Below are positions 1 to 8,734 of a stretch of DNA of 49,365 nucleotides, piece after piece; the first letter of the stretch is position 1; each line of letters opens with the position of its first letter. The notes below the pieces were generated by a model, which saw only the letters and a program-made list of their open reading frames with translations, was not told where the DNA came from and did no database searches. Where the stretch lies: positions 1 through 49,365 of IMG/VR virus record IMGVR_UViG_3300017605_000885; one strand, written 5' to 3'. The stretch comes from a virus. The position numbers and the translations under genes are program-made.

Positions 1-141
1 ATCGAGCGGATTGCGACCAGCGCCAGACAGGATGCCCGCTACCCTGTCGAGACGAGGGCCAGCGGTATCCGCAACGCGACTAACCAGACCTTCTCCTTTG
101 GTTCCGAGAAAGTGACGGTTCTTGAGGTCTAGCCAACCAGC
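1..141. repeat. 141-bp terminal direct repeat, left copy (circularity overlap)
   Basis: These bases are identical to the last 141 bases of the window (49225-49365). The repeat lies inside a protein-coding frame that continues correctly across the joint, so the repeat is the overlap of a circular assembly and not a biological terminal repeat. A length of 141 equals a common maximum k-mer size in metagenome assemblers, which fits a de Bruijn circle; that origin is inference. Confidence 0.95.
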
Positions 142-3100
142 GGCAGCAGCGGCTTTCCAGAGCTCGTCTTCGGCTCCAATGCGCTTCGCTTCTGCTAGCA
201 GAGCATCATCGTAGATCTTATCGTCACCACGGTTGAATCCAATGATTCGATCTCGAATCGTCTTGTCACCGGTAGCGCCAACTCGTTGCTTCGCGGTCTC
301 GATGCCGCCTTGAGCCAGATGTTGTTGCCTGCGGAGAGCGCTGAAGCCCTTGACCTTCCTTCCGTCATCCAAGACGGCTTCTGGCTCGCGCGGGTATGTC
401 AGCTTGGGAGCTTCTTCAACTGAAGCCTTCTTGCCGCGGAACATCCGACCCATGCCGAACATCATTGCGGCCGAGCCAGGGCCGGCGTCGTCGTCATCGG
501 TCGCGGCTACTGCTAGACCGCCACCCAGGAGACCAGCGTCAACCAGGTCCTGGACCGTTACAGTCCTTCCAAGCTTCTTGGAAAGGATGCTGGCAATCAT
601 ACCCTGCTTCTCGTTATCGGGGATGGGTCCAAGGCGCTTATCCATGTTGTCAACGAAGGCCTTTACCTCCTCGACGCCTTCTGGACTCACGTCGTTGGCA
701 AGCGCAATGCCTTTCTCTTCAGAGGCTTGCTTCTCAGAGAGCTCACCCATCTTCTTGTCTTCTGCCGAGCGGGCCTCTTGAGATTGGGAGACATTGTCCG
801 AGTAAGCCTTCTGGTTGGCGGCCACCTGCTCACGATCGGCAGTCTGTAGAGCTCCAATCTCGTCGATCTCGGCCTGGTTAGCCTTTGGCGCATTCTCCAG
901 CTGGGCGTCCAGCATCATCTCCAGGCCGCCGCGCTTGTCAGTAGGCCCACTGGAGCTACTTGGCGCGACATCATTCATCGCCAACTTATTGCCAGCAAGC
1001 AGCGACATGCCTTCATCGCCTAGTGCTGGCGATCTATACGGGTTACGCCCGCTGGGAGGCAATGGCACCTCAGGATCTGGCTGACCTCGTTTGGCAAAGC
1101 CGTACGGGTTTCTGTTGGTAGCCGGGGCCGCTTCTGTCTCGATATTGGGAGGCCTATTGTAGCTGCCTTGCACCTGCTGCGTAGCTTGCGGCTCCACAGA
1201 TGGGCCAAGCATGTCCCCTGGGTCGCGCATCTGGCCAATGCCAGGCCTATCTGGCTGAGACACCATCTGTGGCTCTGCGTACTCGCCTCCGGCAATCGGC
1301 ACCGTCTCCAGGCCGCGCATAGGAATGCGCTCGGTGCGTTGTCTTAGATTGAACGGGTCCAGCACGTCTGGGACGCCAGGTCCAGCTCCAGGAGTCGCCT
1401 CATACATCATGCTCGGACGGTCGACGACATCCATGGGACGAGGCAGCATGCTCGCCTTTTCTCCGCCTTGCTGAGCAGCACGGAGATCGAAAGGACCGAA
1501 CATACGCGGCCGACCAGGGCCAACACCGGGTCGAGATTCCGGAGCAACGCTTGCCTCTCCAACCTCCCTTGGCCTAGGGAGAACGGATACGGAGCCCTCT
1601 GGACTTGGTTCCGGCGGCAAGTCCTCCGATGGATTGTACGGCTGTGAACTGCGTGTCTCTGGTGGTGGCGGAACGAGGTTGCCTGCCTCGTCTTCGAAGC
1701 GAGGGAACTTGTCACGCATGTCCTTTGCAGCAGAGTTCAGCGTCGTGTAAACGGTGTCGCTGTTGCCCTCGGCTCGCTTGGCGTAGGCAAGCCTGTCATC
1801 AATCCAGTCTTCGAGGCTAGTCAGCGTGCGGGCATCCATCGGATCCACGACAACAATGGGAACCTGCCCCGCTGGCACCTTCTTGTCGAAGAGCTCTAGC
1901 GCCAAGTCGTTGTCGATCACGGTTCCGTCGTTGGCGTGAGCGAACTCGGGAGCCTTGGCTGCCGGCACCATCTGTACCTGGGCCCAGTTGGAGCCGAACT
2001 CGTTCTTGATCTTGCGGATGTTCTCTCGATTGAAAGCAACGCGCTGCCCGGTAAGTGGTGCTGTTGTTCTCCCGCCCGTAGCAAGCCCAATCATGGCATC
2101 GACGAGAGGTCGAGCACTGGTCTTCATCTTCCCGTAGACGGGGTGACCGTAGTACTCCTCCATCTGCTTGCCGATTCTCGTCTTCTCTGCTGCTTGTTGA
2201 GCTTCTAGCGAGCTTTGAATCTTGGGCGCCAACTTATCAGCAGCAATCGCACCAGGAGAACCAACAGCCCGGAACTTGGAAGCCTCGTCGAGGAAGCCTT
2301 GCACTTCGGGCGGCGCCTTGACTCCAGTCTTGAAGCTCGTGTCTCCACCGGCGTTGAACAGCATGCGCAGCTCTGGCTTTGCTTCTCGGTAGGCATTGCG
2401 CCCAATACGAGCAGCTTGAGCGCCCGCATCACCGGCAGCACCAAACCCAAAGCCCATAGCCGAGTCCAGGGCCAGATCTTTTACATCTGGAATGGCTTCG
2501 ATGGGCCCTTCGCCTCGTTGAAGGGCTTCAGAGTACCTGCCAAGACCGCTCTCCAACACGTTCGCAGCGGAGCCGCTCAATCCAGAGATGGCAGCCTTGC
2601 CGAGCCAGTCGGCGGCGTCGTAACCCATATTCTCGGCTAGAGTGGACTGGATGAGATTGGACGGATTGCCGGCAAGCGCATAGGCTGCAATGCCGCCCGC
2701 CATCGCAGACAACGGAGAGCGCATGACGATGTCTTGGCTACTTGCTGGCAAGTTGCGTGAGTCGTAGGTCTCAGGCTGGGTTTCGTTGGTGCCCATCGGC
2801 ATACCAGTCATCGGATCCGTTACTACCTGGTGCTCCTCCGGAATCTGGCGACTACGGCTCTGGTTGTAGTCGTACATCTCGCGACCGGCATCATAGAGCG
2901 GACCAGCCTGACCCAAGGAAGCGGCATTGGCGGCCCCAACGGCAGCCGGCGCAGCTCGGCGCGTGGCAATGTACTCGGCACCACCCTTTACGTAGTCTCC
3001 TAACTCGCCCTTCCTTGCCTTGACGTCCTTGTATCGTTTGACGTGTTCTCCGCGCGCTTGTGCGTCGGCAAGCCTGTCCGCCCAGAGCTTCTCTGCCAGA

Positions 3101-3573
3101 GCCGTGTACGGTTCCTGGTCTTCTGAGAAGGTCTCCAAGAACGACTGTTGAGCACGTGGCTGCGGAATGCCGCCATATCCAGAAGCATCGGGTGACTGCA
3201 GAGTCATCGCGGGTACAGATACACCTGTGCCCCACTTCTCGCTCAGTTTGAGCTTCCTGAGCAAGCCAGGATCCTTGCGGTACATCTCCCTGGCTTCCGC
3301 CAGGCTTGGCTCGAAGTAGAAGCTCGCTTCTTTCTGCTTGGAGCCCGGCGTCGAGGAAGACGGCTGGCGAGTTTGACCCGGCTCTTCAGTGAGCTGGCCG
3401 CCGTCGTCCGTTTTGCGAAAGCTTTGGTAATGGCGGTCGAGAAGCGAGCCAACTTTCGAGAGCCGAGAGGACATGGCGTCGTATTCGTCACCATCTACGG
3501 CACCACCAATCCTGTCGACCAGATCGGCCTCTTCATCCTCCAGTGTAGACAGCTGTTTAGCGGTTAGCGGCAT
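1..3573 (-). CDS. Giant putative DNA-ejection/internal virion protein (N-terminal 1,191 codons; continues across the circular joint)
   Basis: The ATG is at 3573, 17 bases inside the end of the upstream gene (stop at 3557). The frame is open to base 1 and continues in phase from 49224 to a TGA at 49048, giving 1,249 residues in the circular genome. The product has a charged N-terminus, an Ala/Gly-rich hydrophobic stretch near residues 300-420, a long Pro-rich low-complexity middle (about 680-900) and a charged helical C-terminal third. I recognise no enzymatic motif. It is the third of three consecutive large proteins after the tail genes, the place where P22-type phages encode ejection proteins (gp7/gp20/gp16), so an ejected internal virion protein is the best inference. 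A tail-tube or fibre-adaptor role is not excluded. Confidence 0.75.
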   Translation of the reverse strand, partial: MPLTAKQLSTLEDEEADLVDRIGGAVDGDEYDAMSSRLSKVGSLLDRHYQSFRKTDDGGQLTEEPGQTRQPSSSTPGSKQKEASFYFEPSLAEAREMYRKDPGLLRKLKLSEKWGTGVSVPAMTLQSPDASGYGGIPQPRAQQSFLETFSEDQEPYTALAEKLWADRLADAQARGEHVKRYKDVKARKGELGDYVKGGAEYIATRRAAPAAVGAANAASLGQAGPLYDAGREMYDYNQSRSRQIPEEHQVVTDPMTGMPMGTNETQPETYDSRNLPASSQDIVMRSPLSAMAGGIAAYALAGNPSNLIQSTLAENMGYDAADWLGKAAISGLSGSAANVLESGLGRYSEALQRGEGPIEAIPDVKDLALDSAMGFGFGAAGDAGAQAARIGRNAYREAKPELRMLFNAGGDTSFKTGVKAPPEVQGFLDEASKFRAVGSPGAIAADKLAPKIQSSLEAQQAAEKTRIGKQMEEYYGHPVYGKMKTSARPLVDAMIGLATGGRTTAPLTGQRVAFNRENIRKIKNEFGSNWAQVQMVPAAKAPEFAHANDGTVIDNDLALELFDKKVPAGQVPIVVVDPMDARTLTSLEDWIDDRLAYAKRAEGNSDTVYTTLNSAAKDMRDKFPRFEDEAGNLVPPPPETRSSQPYNPSEDLPPEPSPEGSVSVLPRPREVGEASVAPESRPGVGPGRPRMFGPFDLRAAQQGGEKASMLPRPMDVVDRPSMMYEATPGAGPGVPDVLDPFNLRQRTERIPMRGLETVPIAGGEYAEPQMVSQPDRPGIGQMRDPGDMLGPSVEPQATQQVQGSYNRPPNIETEAAPATNRNPYGFAKRGQPDPEVPLPPSGRNPYRSPALGDEGMSLLAGNKLAMNDVAPSSSSGPTDKRGGLEMMLDAQLENAPKANQAEIDEIGALQTADREQVAANQKAYSDNVSQSQEARSAEDKKMGELSEKQASEEKGIALANDVSPEGVEEVKAFVDNMDKRLGPIPDNEKQGMIASILSKKLGRTVTVQDLVDAGLLGGGLAVAATDDDDAGPGSAAMMFGMGRMFRGKKASVEEAPKLTYPREPEAVLDDGRKVKGFSALRRQQHLAQGGIETAKQRVGATGDKTIRDRIIGFNRGDDKIYDDALLAEAKRIGAEDELWKAAAAAGWLDLKNRHFLGTKGEGLVSRVADTAGPRLDRVAGILSGAGRNPLD

Positions 3574-5428
3574 CGTCTCTATCCAGTTGTTCCTCAGCTT
3601 CCTTCATGATCGCGTCAACCTCTTCTTTGGTTCGTTTGCGACCACGCGGAGGCTTTGGTGGAATCTTCGGGTTTCTGGCTTGAGGACCAGCAAAGGAACG
3701 CCTGCCATCGATGGTAGACGGAATTGGCCTGGTCCCAAGACTTCGCTCGGGAGGCATGTCGAGTTGTGGCGGGCCACTGGTAGGGTCGTAGCTCGTATCA
3801 GGAGTTCCGCCTTCTTCACCCTCAACTGTTACACCGGGATTCTGACTCCTGAACTCGGCCTCGGAGGGGACACGTGAGGCTGCTGCTCCTTCACCGAATT
3901 CCTCTGGCCAGTACTCTGGGCCAAAGAACGTCTTGATGGCGCGCTTCCAACCCATGCGCTGCCCGTCAGTGGTAGACTCCTTGTATCCAGCGTAAAGCCT
4001 ATCTCGCGCTTCCATCATGGTGTCGCGAAGGTCCTGAGTGCCGACATCCAGCAGCTCCTTGATCTCAGCAATCTGGGTTGGATTGAGGCCGCCGCGGCCA
4101 CTGAAGAACTTGTTCAGTGTGTTGTCTTTGACCATGCCCCAAAGACTTCTGAGACCACCCTGTGCGTACTCGAAGTCCTTGTCTGTCATCACGCCCGTAT
4201 CGCGCATGCGATAGAGCAACTTAATGAGGTCACGCGCAGACTGAGGGTTGTTGTGAGCTGTGTCTAAAAGCGCATAAGCGGCCTTCGAAGAATAGAGACG
4301 CTTCTTGGTAGCCTTGAGGTCTTCGTTGTTAACGATGTCCTTCGATTCTTGCCAAGCGCGGTCTTCTCGCCGCTGGTCCAACGAGTTGTCGGCTCTGCCA
4401 GCCTGGGCTCTCGCCATAATATCGGCACGGTTGCCGGCAAAGAGCTCGTTGGTCATAGGCTGGGTTAGCTTGATAGCTTCTGATGGATCTAGTCCTAGGT
4501 CACCAATGTTCTGGGTATACGAACCAAGACGTTCTCTCAGACCACTAGGAGCAGCGGCTATGACCCCTTCCAGATACGGATCGAGCCGCATCCTGCTCCT
4601 TGCCATCACGTCTGCGGCTGAGATACGGTACGGAGAGAATGCGGGGGTCTCTAACGGGTTTGGGCCAATGAACTGCTCAGAATCTGGCTGCGCAGCCTGC
4701 TGCGGTGCCGTAGGTGGAACGACCACGCCCTCTGGTGGAACCATGCCTTCGCGACCGGGGTACCCTTCGGTGGCCTTTCCGGGGGGCGGCCCTGCAGCAT
4801 CAGGGGGAGGCGCAGCGAGCGCGTTCCCAGGGGGAGGAGGCGTCGATCCGTGGGCCCCGGTCTGCACCGGTGGGGGCAGCATGGCGGCACTGGCGCCGGG
4901 CAGCGCATGCGGGTCCATGGGGTTTCTCTGGCCATTCGGCCCGAAGCCCGGAACCTGAAACGGCGTAGAGGCGCTGGGACCCGATGGACCATAGACGTCG
5001 CGGCGAGCTCCGTAGAAGTCGAGCGCTGGCCGAGTTGGGGCCGCGCCTTCCTTGAAGTCCCAGATCGGATAGCCGTTGGCGTCCTCTCCCCTGGTAGCAG
5101 TCCCGCCGAACTCCTGAATGCTCGGGGCTAGAGCATCAGCCTCTCCCCAGTGCCCCGCTTGAGCTGCGGCACGAGCATCAGCGATTAGCTTTTGCTGTGT
5201 CTGAAAACGCTGAAGGTCCTTCGTGTACTGGTCGTCAGAACGCTGCTTGGCAAAGTTGGCAGAGAACTGGGACTGGTCATCTGAGCGTGTGCGGGCGTAC
5301 TGGCTCTCTTGCTGAGCCTGACGAGCTCTCTCGCGCTTACCCTCGATAATCGTGTCTAGGCCGTCGGCAATCCCACCGTAGTTGAGCGCAGGAGGGCGGA
5401 AGACGTAGTTGCTAAAGTTGAGTGGCAT
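3557..5428 (-). CDS. Putative internal virion/ejection protein, 623 aa
   Basis: This 623-residue protein starts MPLNFSNYVFRPP, followed by a Gln/Arg-rich helical segment (about 30-100), a Pro/Gly/Ala-rich low-complexity stretch (about 130-250) and an extended helical region (about 260-500) with many charged residues. The C-terminus is basic (repeated KPPRGRKR-type residues). There is no catalytic motif I can name. It sits directly after the 447-residue gene, 5 bases from its stop, and overlaps the start of the giant downstream gene by 17 bases, so the three are almost certainly cotranslated. Position after the tail accessory genes and the composition (Ala/Gln-rich helices, no signal peptide) fit a P22-type ejection protein. 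This role is inference from synteny. Confidence 0.8.
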   Translation of the reverse strand: MPLNFSNYVFRPPALNYGGIADGLDTIIEGKRERARQAQQESQYARTRSDDQSQFSANFAKQRSDDQYTKDLQRFQTQQKLIADARAAAQAGHWGEADALAPSIQEFGGTATRGEDANGYPIWDFKEGAAPTRPALDFYGARRDVYGPSGPSASTPFQVPGFGPNGQRNPMDPHALPGASAAMLPPPVQTGAHGSTPPPPGNALAAPPPDAAGPPPGKATEGYPGREGMVPPEGVVVPPTAPQQAAQPDSEQFIGPNPLETPAFSPYRISAADVMARSRMRLDPYLEGVIAAAPSGLRERLGSYTQNIGDLGLDPSEAIKLTQPMTNELFAGNRADIMARAQAGRADNSLDQRREDRAWQESKDIVNNEDLKATKKRLYSSKAAYALLDTAHNNPQSARDLIKLLYRMRDTGVMTDKDFEYAQGGLRSLWGMVKDNTLNKFFSGRGGLNPTQIAEIKELLDVGTQDLRDTMMEARDRLYAGYKESTTDGQRMGWKRAIKTFFGPEYWPEEFGEGAAASRVPSEAEFRSQNPGVTVEGEEGGTPDTSYDPTSGPPQLDMPPERSLGTRPIPSTIDGRRSFAGPQARNPKIPPKPPRGRKRTKEEVDAIMKEAEEQLDRDDAANR

Positions 5429-5433
5429 AGCAC

Positions 5434-6777
5434 TTACCCAAACAATCCGGCTTCTTTGCCCTTGGACGCAGCCTCGATACCGTCCTTGATGTCTCGACGA
5501 ATGCGCTCGGTCTCGTACTGGCTCCAGCCACGCTCATCGGCAGCCTTGGCGAGCTGGGCCTCAATCTCGGCTTCCACCGCCTCACGGTCGCCATTGATGA
5601 TTCGATCCGTGTTAGCCGTGATGAAGTCTTTGACGTCGTTACTGAAGTCCTCGACGCGACCGTACAAGGAGTTAGTGCGGTTTTCGAAGGCGTCTTGAGC
5701 AACCTTTCCAGCACCGAAGTACGCATCGAGCCTCTTGGCGTAGCTGTCGTCCAAGTTGGTGGCAGACTCGATGCCAGATTCGAGACGACTCCTCTTGTGG
5801 TCGTCGATGTCGAAGGCCATACGGCCCTTCTCTTTGTTCTTCTCGAACTCCTCATCTTCAGCCCTGAAGGCCAGGTCACCAAGTGTCTTGGTCTTATCCA
5901 GGCCGTAGCGTGCTGCCGCTTCATTAGCACCGAAGATGTCGATTCCGGACAGATCGGCATTGCGCCCCTGTGTGCCGAGCGAGTCGAGCCAGGCTCGCTG
6001 GTTCTCGCTATCCTTGAACATGAAGTCGGTTGCGGCCTTGGCTCGCTGAGCCTCGATGTCTAGCCCGGCGCCAATGCTGTTGTTGAGGGCAGCGTTGCTC
6101 CCGTAGGAGCCGCGAGCAGCCGACTGGCTGTTGACGTCGGACATGACCTTGTCCTTCATCCGGTCGTAGTAGGCATCAAACTGCGGCTGGAACGAGTTCG
6201 GTATCCGACTGCCGGTCATGTTGAAGGCAATCTGGGCGTTGTTGGGGCCCTGGTACCCAGCAGCAAGAGAATTCTCGGCAGCGGTGTTGGCCTTGCCCTT
6301 GATTCCGTTCCAGTACTGCTGCCCGGCTCCAGGATTCGCGATCGTGCCCAACAAGTCCTGGTTAGTCTGCTCTCCAGTCCACGGGTCTTGGAACTGCGGA
6401 AGGAGACTATCGGCCCAGTCCAGCTGAGGGGTATCGAGCCAGCGGTTCTGGTTGTTGTTCCAGAGCTGCTCGTAGGTTCCCGGCGTAGCGAGATCGAAGC
6501 CAAAGGGAGCGGTAGTCGGATTGAACGAGCCACCGTTGAATGAGACAGGCTGTACGAAGGACGAGTCCGGGAAGACGGGTCCGTTCTGAGCTGGCGGCAG
6601 AACCGGGCCGCCGCTTTGAGCCGTAGTTGGAGGCAGAGTCGGAGGAGGCGGGCCCTGGTACTGAGGAACCGCGGGGGTATTACCCGGCAGCTTGGAGCTC
6701 GGAGCCGCAACGGCGGGCTGCGGCGTCTGCTGGTTTGGCAGCTTCTTACTAGGCTGCGGTTGAGGGTAGGTCGCCAT
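5434..6777 (-). CDS. Putative internal virion/ejection protein, 447 aa
   Basis: Residues 1-75 are Pro/Gln-rich and probably disordered. Residues from about 85 onward are rich in Asn, Gln, Trp and Ala, and the last 200 residues form a highly charged helical region likely to be coiled coil. The ATG at 6777 shares its first base with the end of the upstream gene's stop codon (stop at 6777-6779), indicating coupled translation. It is the first of three consecutive large genes (447, 623 and 1,249 residues) in the slot used for DNA-ejection proteins in short-tailed phages. No enzymatic domain is recognisable, and assignment to a specific homologue is not possible from sequence reading alone. Confidence 0.8.
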   Translation of the reverse strand: MATYPQPQPSKKLPNQQTPQPAVAAPSSKLPGNTPAVPQYQGPPPPTLPPTTAQSGGPVLPPAQNGPVFPDSSFVQPVSFNGGSFNPTTAPFGFDLATPGTYEQLWNNNQNRWLDTPQLDWADSLLPQFQDPWTGEQTNQDLLGTIANPGAGQQYWNGIKGKANTAAENSLAAGYQGPNNAQIAFNMTGSRIPNSFQPQFDAYYDRMKDKVMSDVNSQSAARGSYGSNAALNNSIGAGLDIEAQRAKAATDFMFKDSENQRAWLDSLGTQGRNADLSGIDIFGANEAAARYGLDKTKTLGDLAFRAEDEEFEKNKEKGRMAFDIDDHKRSRLESGIESATNLDDSYAKRLDAYFGAGKVAQDAFENRTNSLYGRVEDFSNDVKDFITANTDRIINGDREAVEAEIEAQLAKAADERGWSQYETERIRRDIKDGIEAASKGKEAGLFG

Positions 6778-7217
6778 CAGTATCTCCCGTAGGGATCCTT
6801 TGGAGGTGTTCGACCAGTAAACGAGCTATAGCTACCCGCCGGGCCTCCTCCGTAGCCAGGTGGAGCGTTAGACGGTGGTGCGCTACCAAACGCCTGTTGG
6901 CGAATGTCCTGCTGCATGGATTGCGGCATCGGGTTCTGTAGCATGGGGGTGAGGTCCATTGCCTGCGGGTTGGGCCCATGTTGCCCCATCATCTGACCCA
7001 GCATCGCGTTGCGTGGACCAAAGGCGAGAGCAGCCTGGTTCATCGCGTTCATGCGAGCGTCCATCAATCCTGAGCGCTGCGCAGCCATCTGCTTCTGAGC
7101 CTCAGCAAAGCTCTTCTGAACGCCCTCCTGCGCCGGGTCACCCCAGAGACTGGCAGTAATGCCGCCAACGCCGGGCAGGCTGTTGATGAAGCTGCGTCCA
7201 AAGTCCAAAAAACCCAC
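6777..7217 (-). CDS. Small Met/Gln/Pro-rich virion-associated protein, 146 aa
   Basis: The start is GTG at 7217, preceded by an AAAGG Shine-Dalgarno about eight bases upstream. The product opens with MGFLDFGRSFINSLPGVGG, then a helical region rich in Met, Gln and Ala (about 30-110) and a Gly/Pro/Ser-rich tail. It lies between the gp10-like protein and the ejection-protein genes. I do not recognise the family. The sequence resembles the short Gln/Met-rich internal head proteins of podoviruses, so a minor virion role is likely but not shown. Confidence 0.75.
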   Translation of the reverse strand: MGFLDFGRSFINSLPGVGGITASLWGDPAQEGVQKSFAEAQKQMAAQRSGLMDARMNAMNQAALAFGPRNAMLGQMMGQHGPNPQAMDLTPMLQNPMPQSMQQDIRQQAFGSAPPSNAPPGYGGGPAGSYSSFTGRTPPKDPYGRY

Positions 7218-7234
7218 GGGTTAAACCTTTCGTG

Positions 7235-8734
7235 CTAAGTGCCGAGGACCGAGAAGGACTCGGTCACTTTGAGCAAGGACAGGTTGACAGAGTCAGAGAA
7301 GGTCCATCGCCACTGGCGACGACGGTAGTTACCGAGAGACCGAATCTCGCGAACGCAGTGATTATCGCCAGTCGCTCCAGTATCGATGTAGATGGGACCG
7401 TTCCAGGGACCAGTGTCATCCCGCCATTCGACGCGACCGAGTGAAGCAGCTGAGTTAGAGCCTCTACGGATAGCGAACTTGACCCCATGGCACTTCTTCA
7501 AGTAGTCGGTTTCCCGGTTGACGAAGCCGCTCTCGACATACGCGACGACTCGTTCGCTGGCAAAGCCCGAGGTCTCGCCTTCCACGACGAAGTCTCCGAT
7601 GTCGTACGGGCTCTGAAGGCTCAGCTTTCCGACGACTCCGTACGTAGTACCAACGACGTTGAGACCACCGTCGCGCCTGAGATGATGCGCATTGACGATG
7701 AACCGCTTGAAGTTAGCCTGAGAGTCATCCCATCCGAACCATTCGCTCCAGCCTCCACCAACTTGATAGGCAAAGGTTCGACCGTCGGTTGGAAAGGTCC
7801 AGACGAGGCAATCGATGTGGCCAGCGAAGACTCGATAGCCAAAGCAATCCTCCGGTGTCGTCAGAGCATCGAGCTGAGCCTTGATCGGCCCTTCGAGGTT
7901 CTGGAATGAGCGCCCATCACTGTACACGATCCGCCTGTGCTGATCGAGCCAGAAGAAGTCTTGGCCCATCTTGATGATGGAGTAAGGGGCAAGCGTTCCA
8001 GCTTCTCGTGTGATGGTTGGGGCGAAGACGCTGGTGGCATCTGGGGCGAAGATCTGGACGTTGTCCACACCCCAGACGAAGATCTCGTTCGTGTTCTCGT
8101 GGACGGCCTGAACGGGATCGGGCCTGGCTTCAGCTGTGAAGAAGCCGCCATGGTCCGTCAAGCCATCGTTGTCCCAGTTCTCCATCAGGGAGATGTCAAC
8201 AGTTCCCTGGAAGACGCCGCTGAAGCGAACCTTGGTCTTATCGACGATGATGTCGTTGGCAGCTAACCTCGAAGAGTTCGCCACGACGTGTGACGCAATT
8301 GGCGGGTTGCCGCCTAGCTGCTCGCTCACGTGCGTTTGGAGATTGACCTTCTGGATGTTACTTCCGCCAGCGAGGATCAAGAAGACTTCGGTCTCTGCGA
8401 AGGTGGGTCGGAGACGTCCACGCAAGGTAGAGTTAGGAGCCAGAGACAGATCGGCAGCTGCGCCGTTGGCAAGCTTGTAGATGTGACGGGCATCGGGGGT
8501 GCCTCCGACGGCAAAGAGTTGTCCGGTATTGTCTGAGTACAGGCCCGCAATGCCGTTAGAATCAACAACACCAGAAGGAGCAACATCGTAAGCAGCGATG
8601 CCAGGTCGCTTACTAACGACTCCTTTCGGATCGATGACAACGTTGATTGCACGCGGCGACGATCCTCCGAGCTCTTCATAAGAGCCTTCCTGAAAAGGTC
8701 CGAAGACGATGTCTGCTTGCTGTACGTCAGGCAT
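7235..8734 (-). CDS. P22 gp10-like packaged-DNA stabilisation / tail hub protein, 499 aa
   Basis: I place the start at the ATG at 8734, which overlaps the upstream stop by one base (TAATG), rather than at a start 78 bases further up; the extra N-terminus would be antisense-like and lacks a ribosome site. The 499 residues are beta-rich, with a KRPGI motif near residue 40 followed by regular short strands (a propeller-like pattern), e.g. WSEWFGWDD in the second half. Length and pattern match the P22 gp10 family (about 470 residues), which closes the portal channel after gp4 and carries the needle. It lies downstream of the gp4-like and tailspike-like genes. The family call is moderately supported, the virion role strongly. 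Confidence 0.7.
   Translation of the reverse strand: MPDVQQADIVFGPFQEGSYEELGGSSPRAINVVIDPKGVVSKRPGIAAYDVAPSGVVDSNGIAGLYSDNTGQLFAVGGTPDARHIYKLANGAAADLSLAPNSTLRGRLRPTFAETEVFLILAGGSNIQKVNLQTHVSEQLGGNPPIASHVVANSSRLAANDIIVDKTKVRFSGVFQGTVDISLMENWDNDGLTDHGGFFTAEARPDPVQAVHENTNEIFVWGVDNVQIFAPDATSVFAPTITREAGTLAPYSIIKMGQDFFWLDQHRRIVYSDGRSFQNLEGPIKAQLDALTTPEDCFGYRVFAGHIDCLVWTFPTDGRTFAYQVGGGWSEWFGWDDSQANFKRFIVNAHHLRRDGGLNVVGTTYGVVGKLSLQSPYDIGDFVVEGETSGFASERVVAYVESGFVNRETDYLKKCHGVKFAIRRGSNSAASLGRVEWRDDTGPWNGPIYIDTGATGDNHCVREIRSLGNYRRRQWRWTFSDSVNLSLLKVTESFSVLGT

Noticed and set aside
1-141. 141-bp direct repeat as phage terminal redundancy
   Set aside because: It lies in the middle of a coding frame that continues exactly across the joint, so it is the assembly overlap of a circle. 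True packaging ends cannot be told from this.
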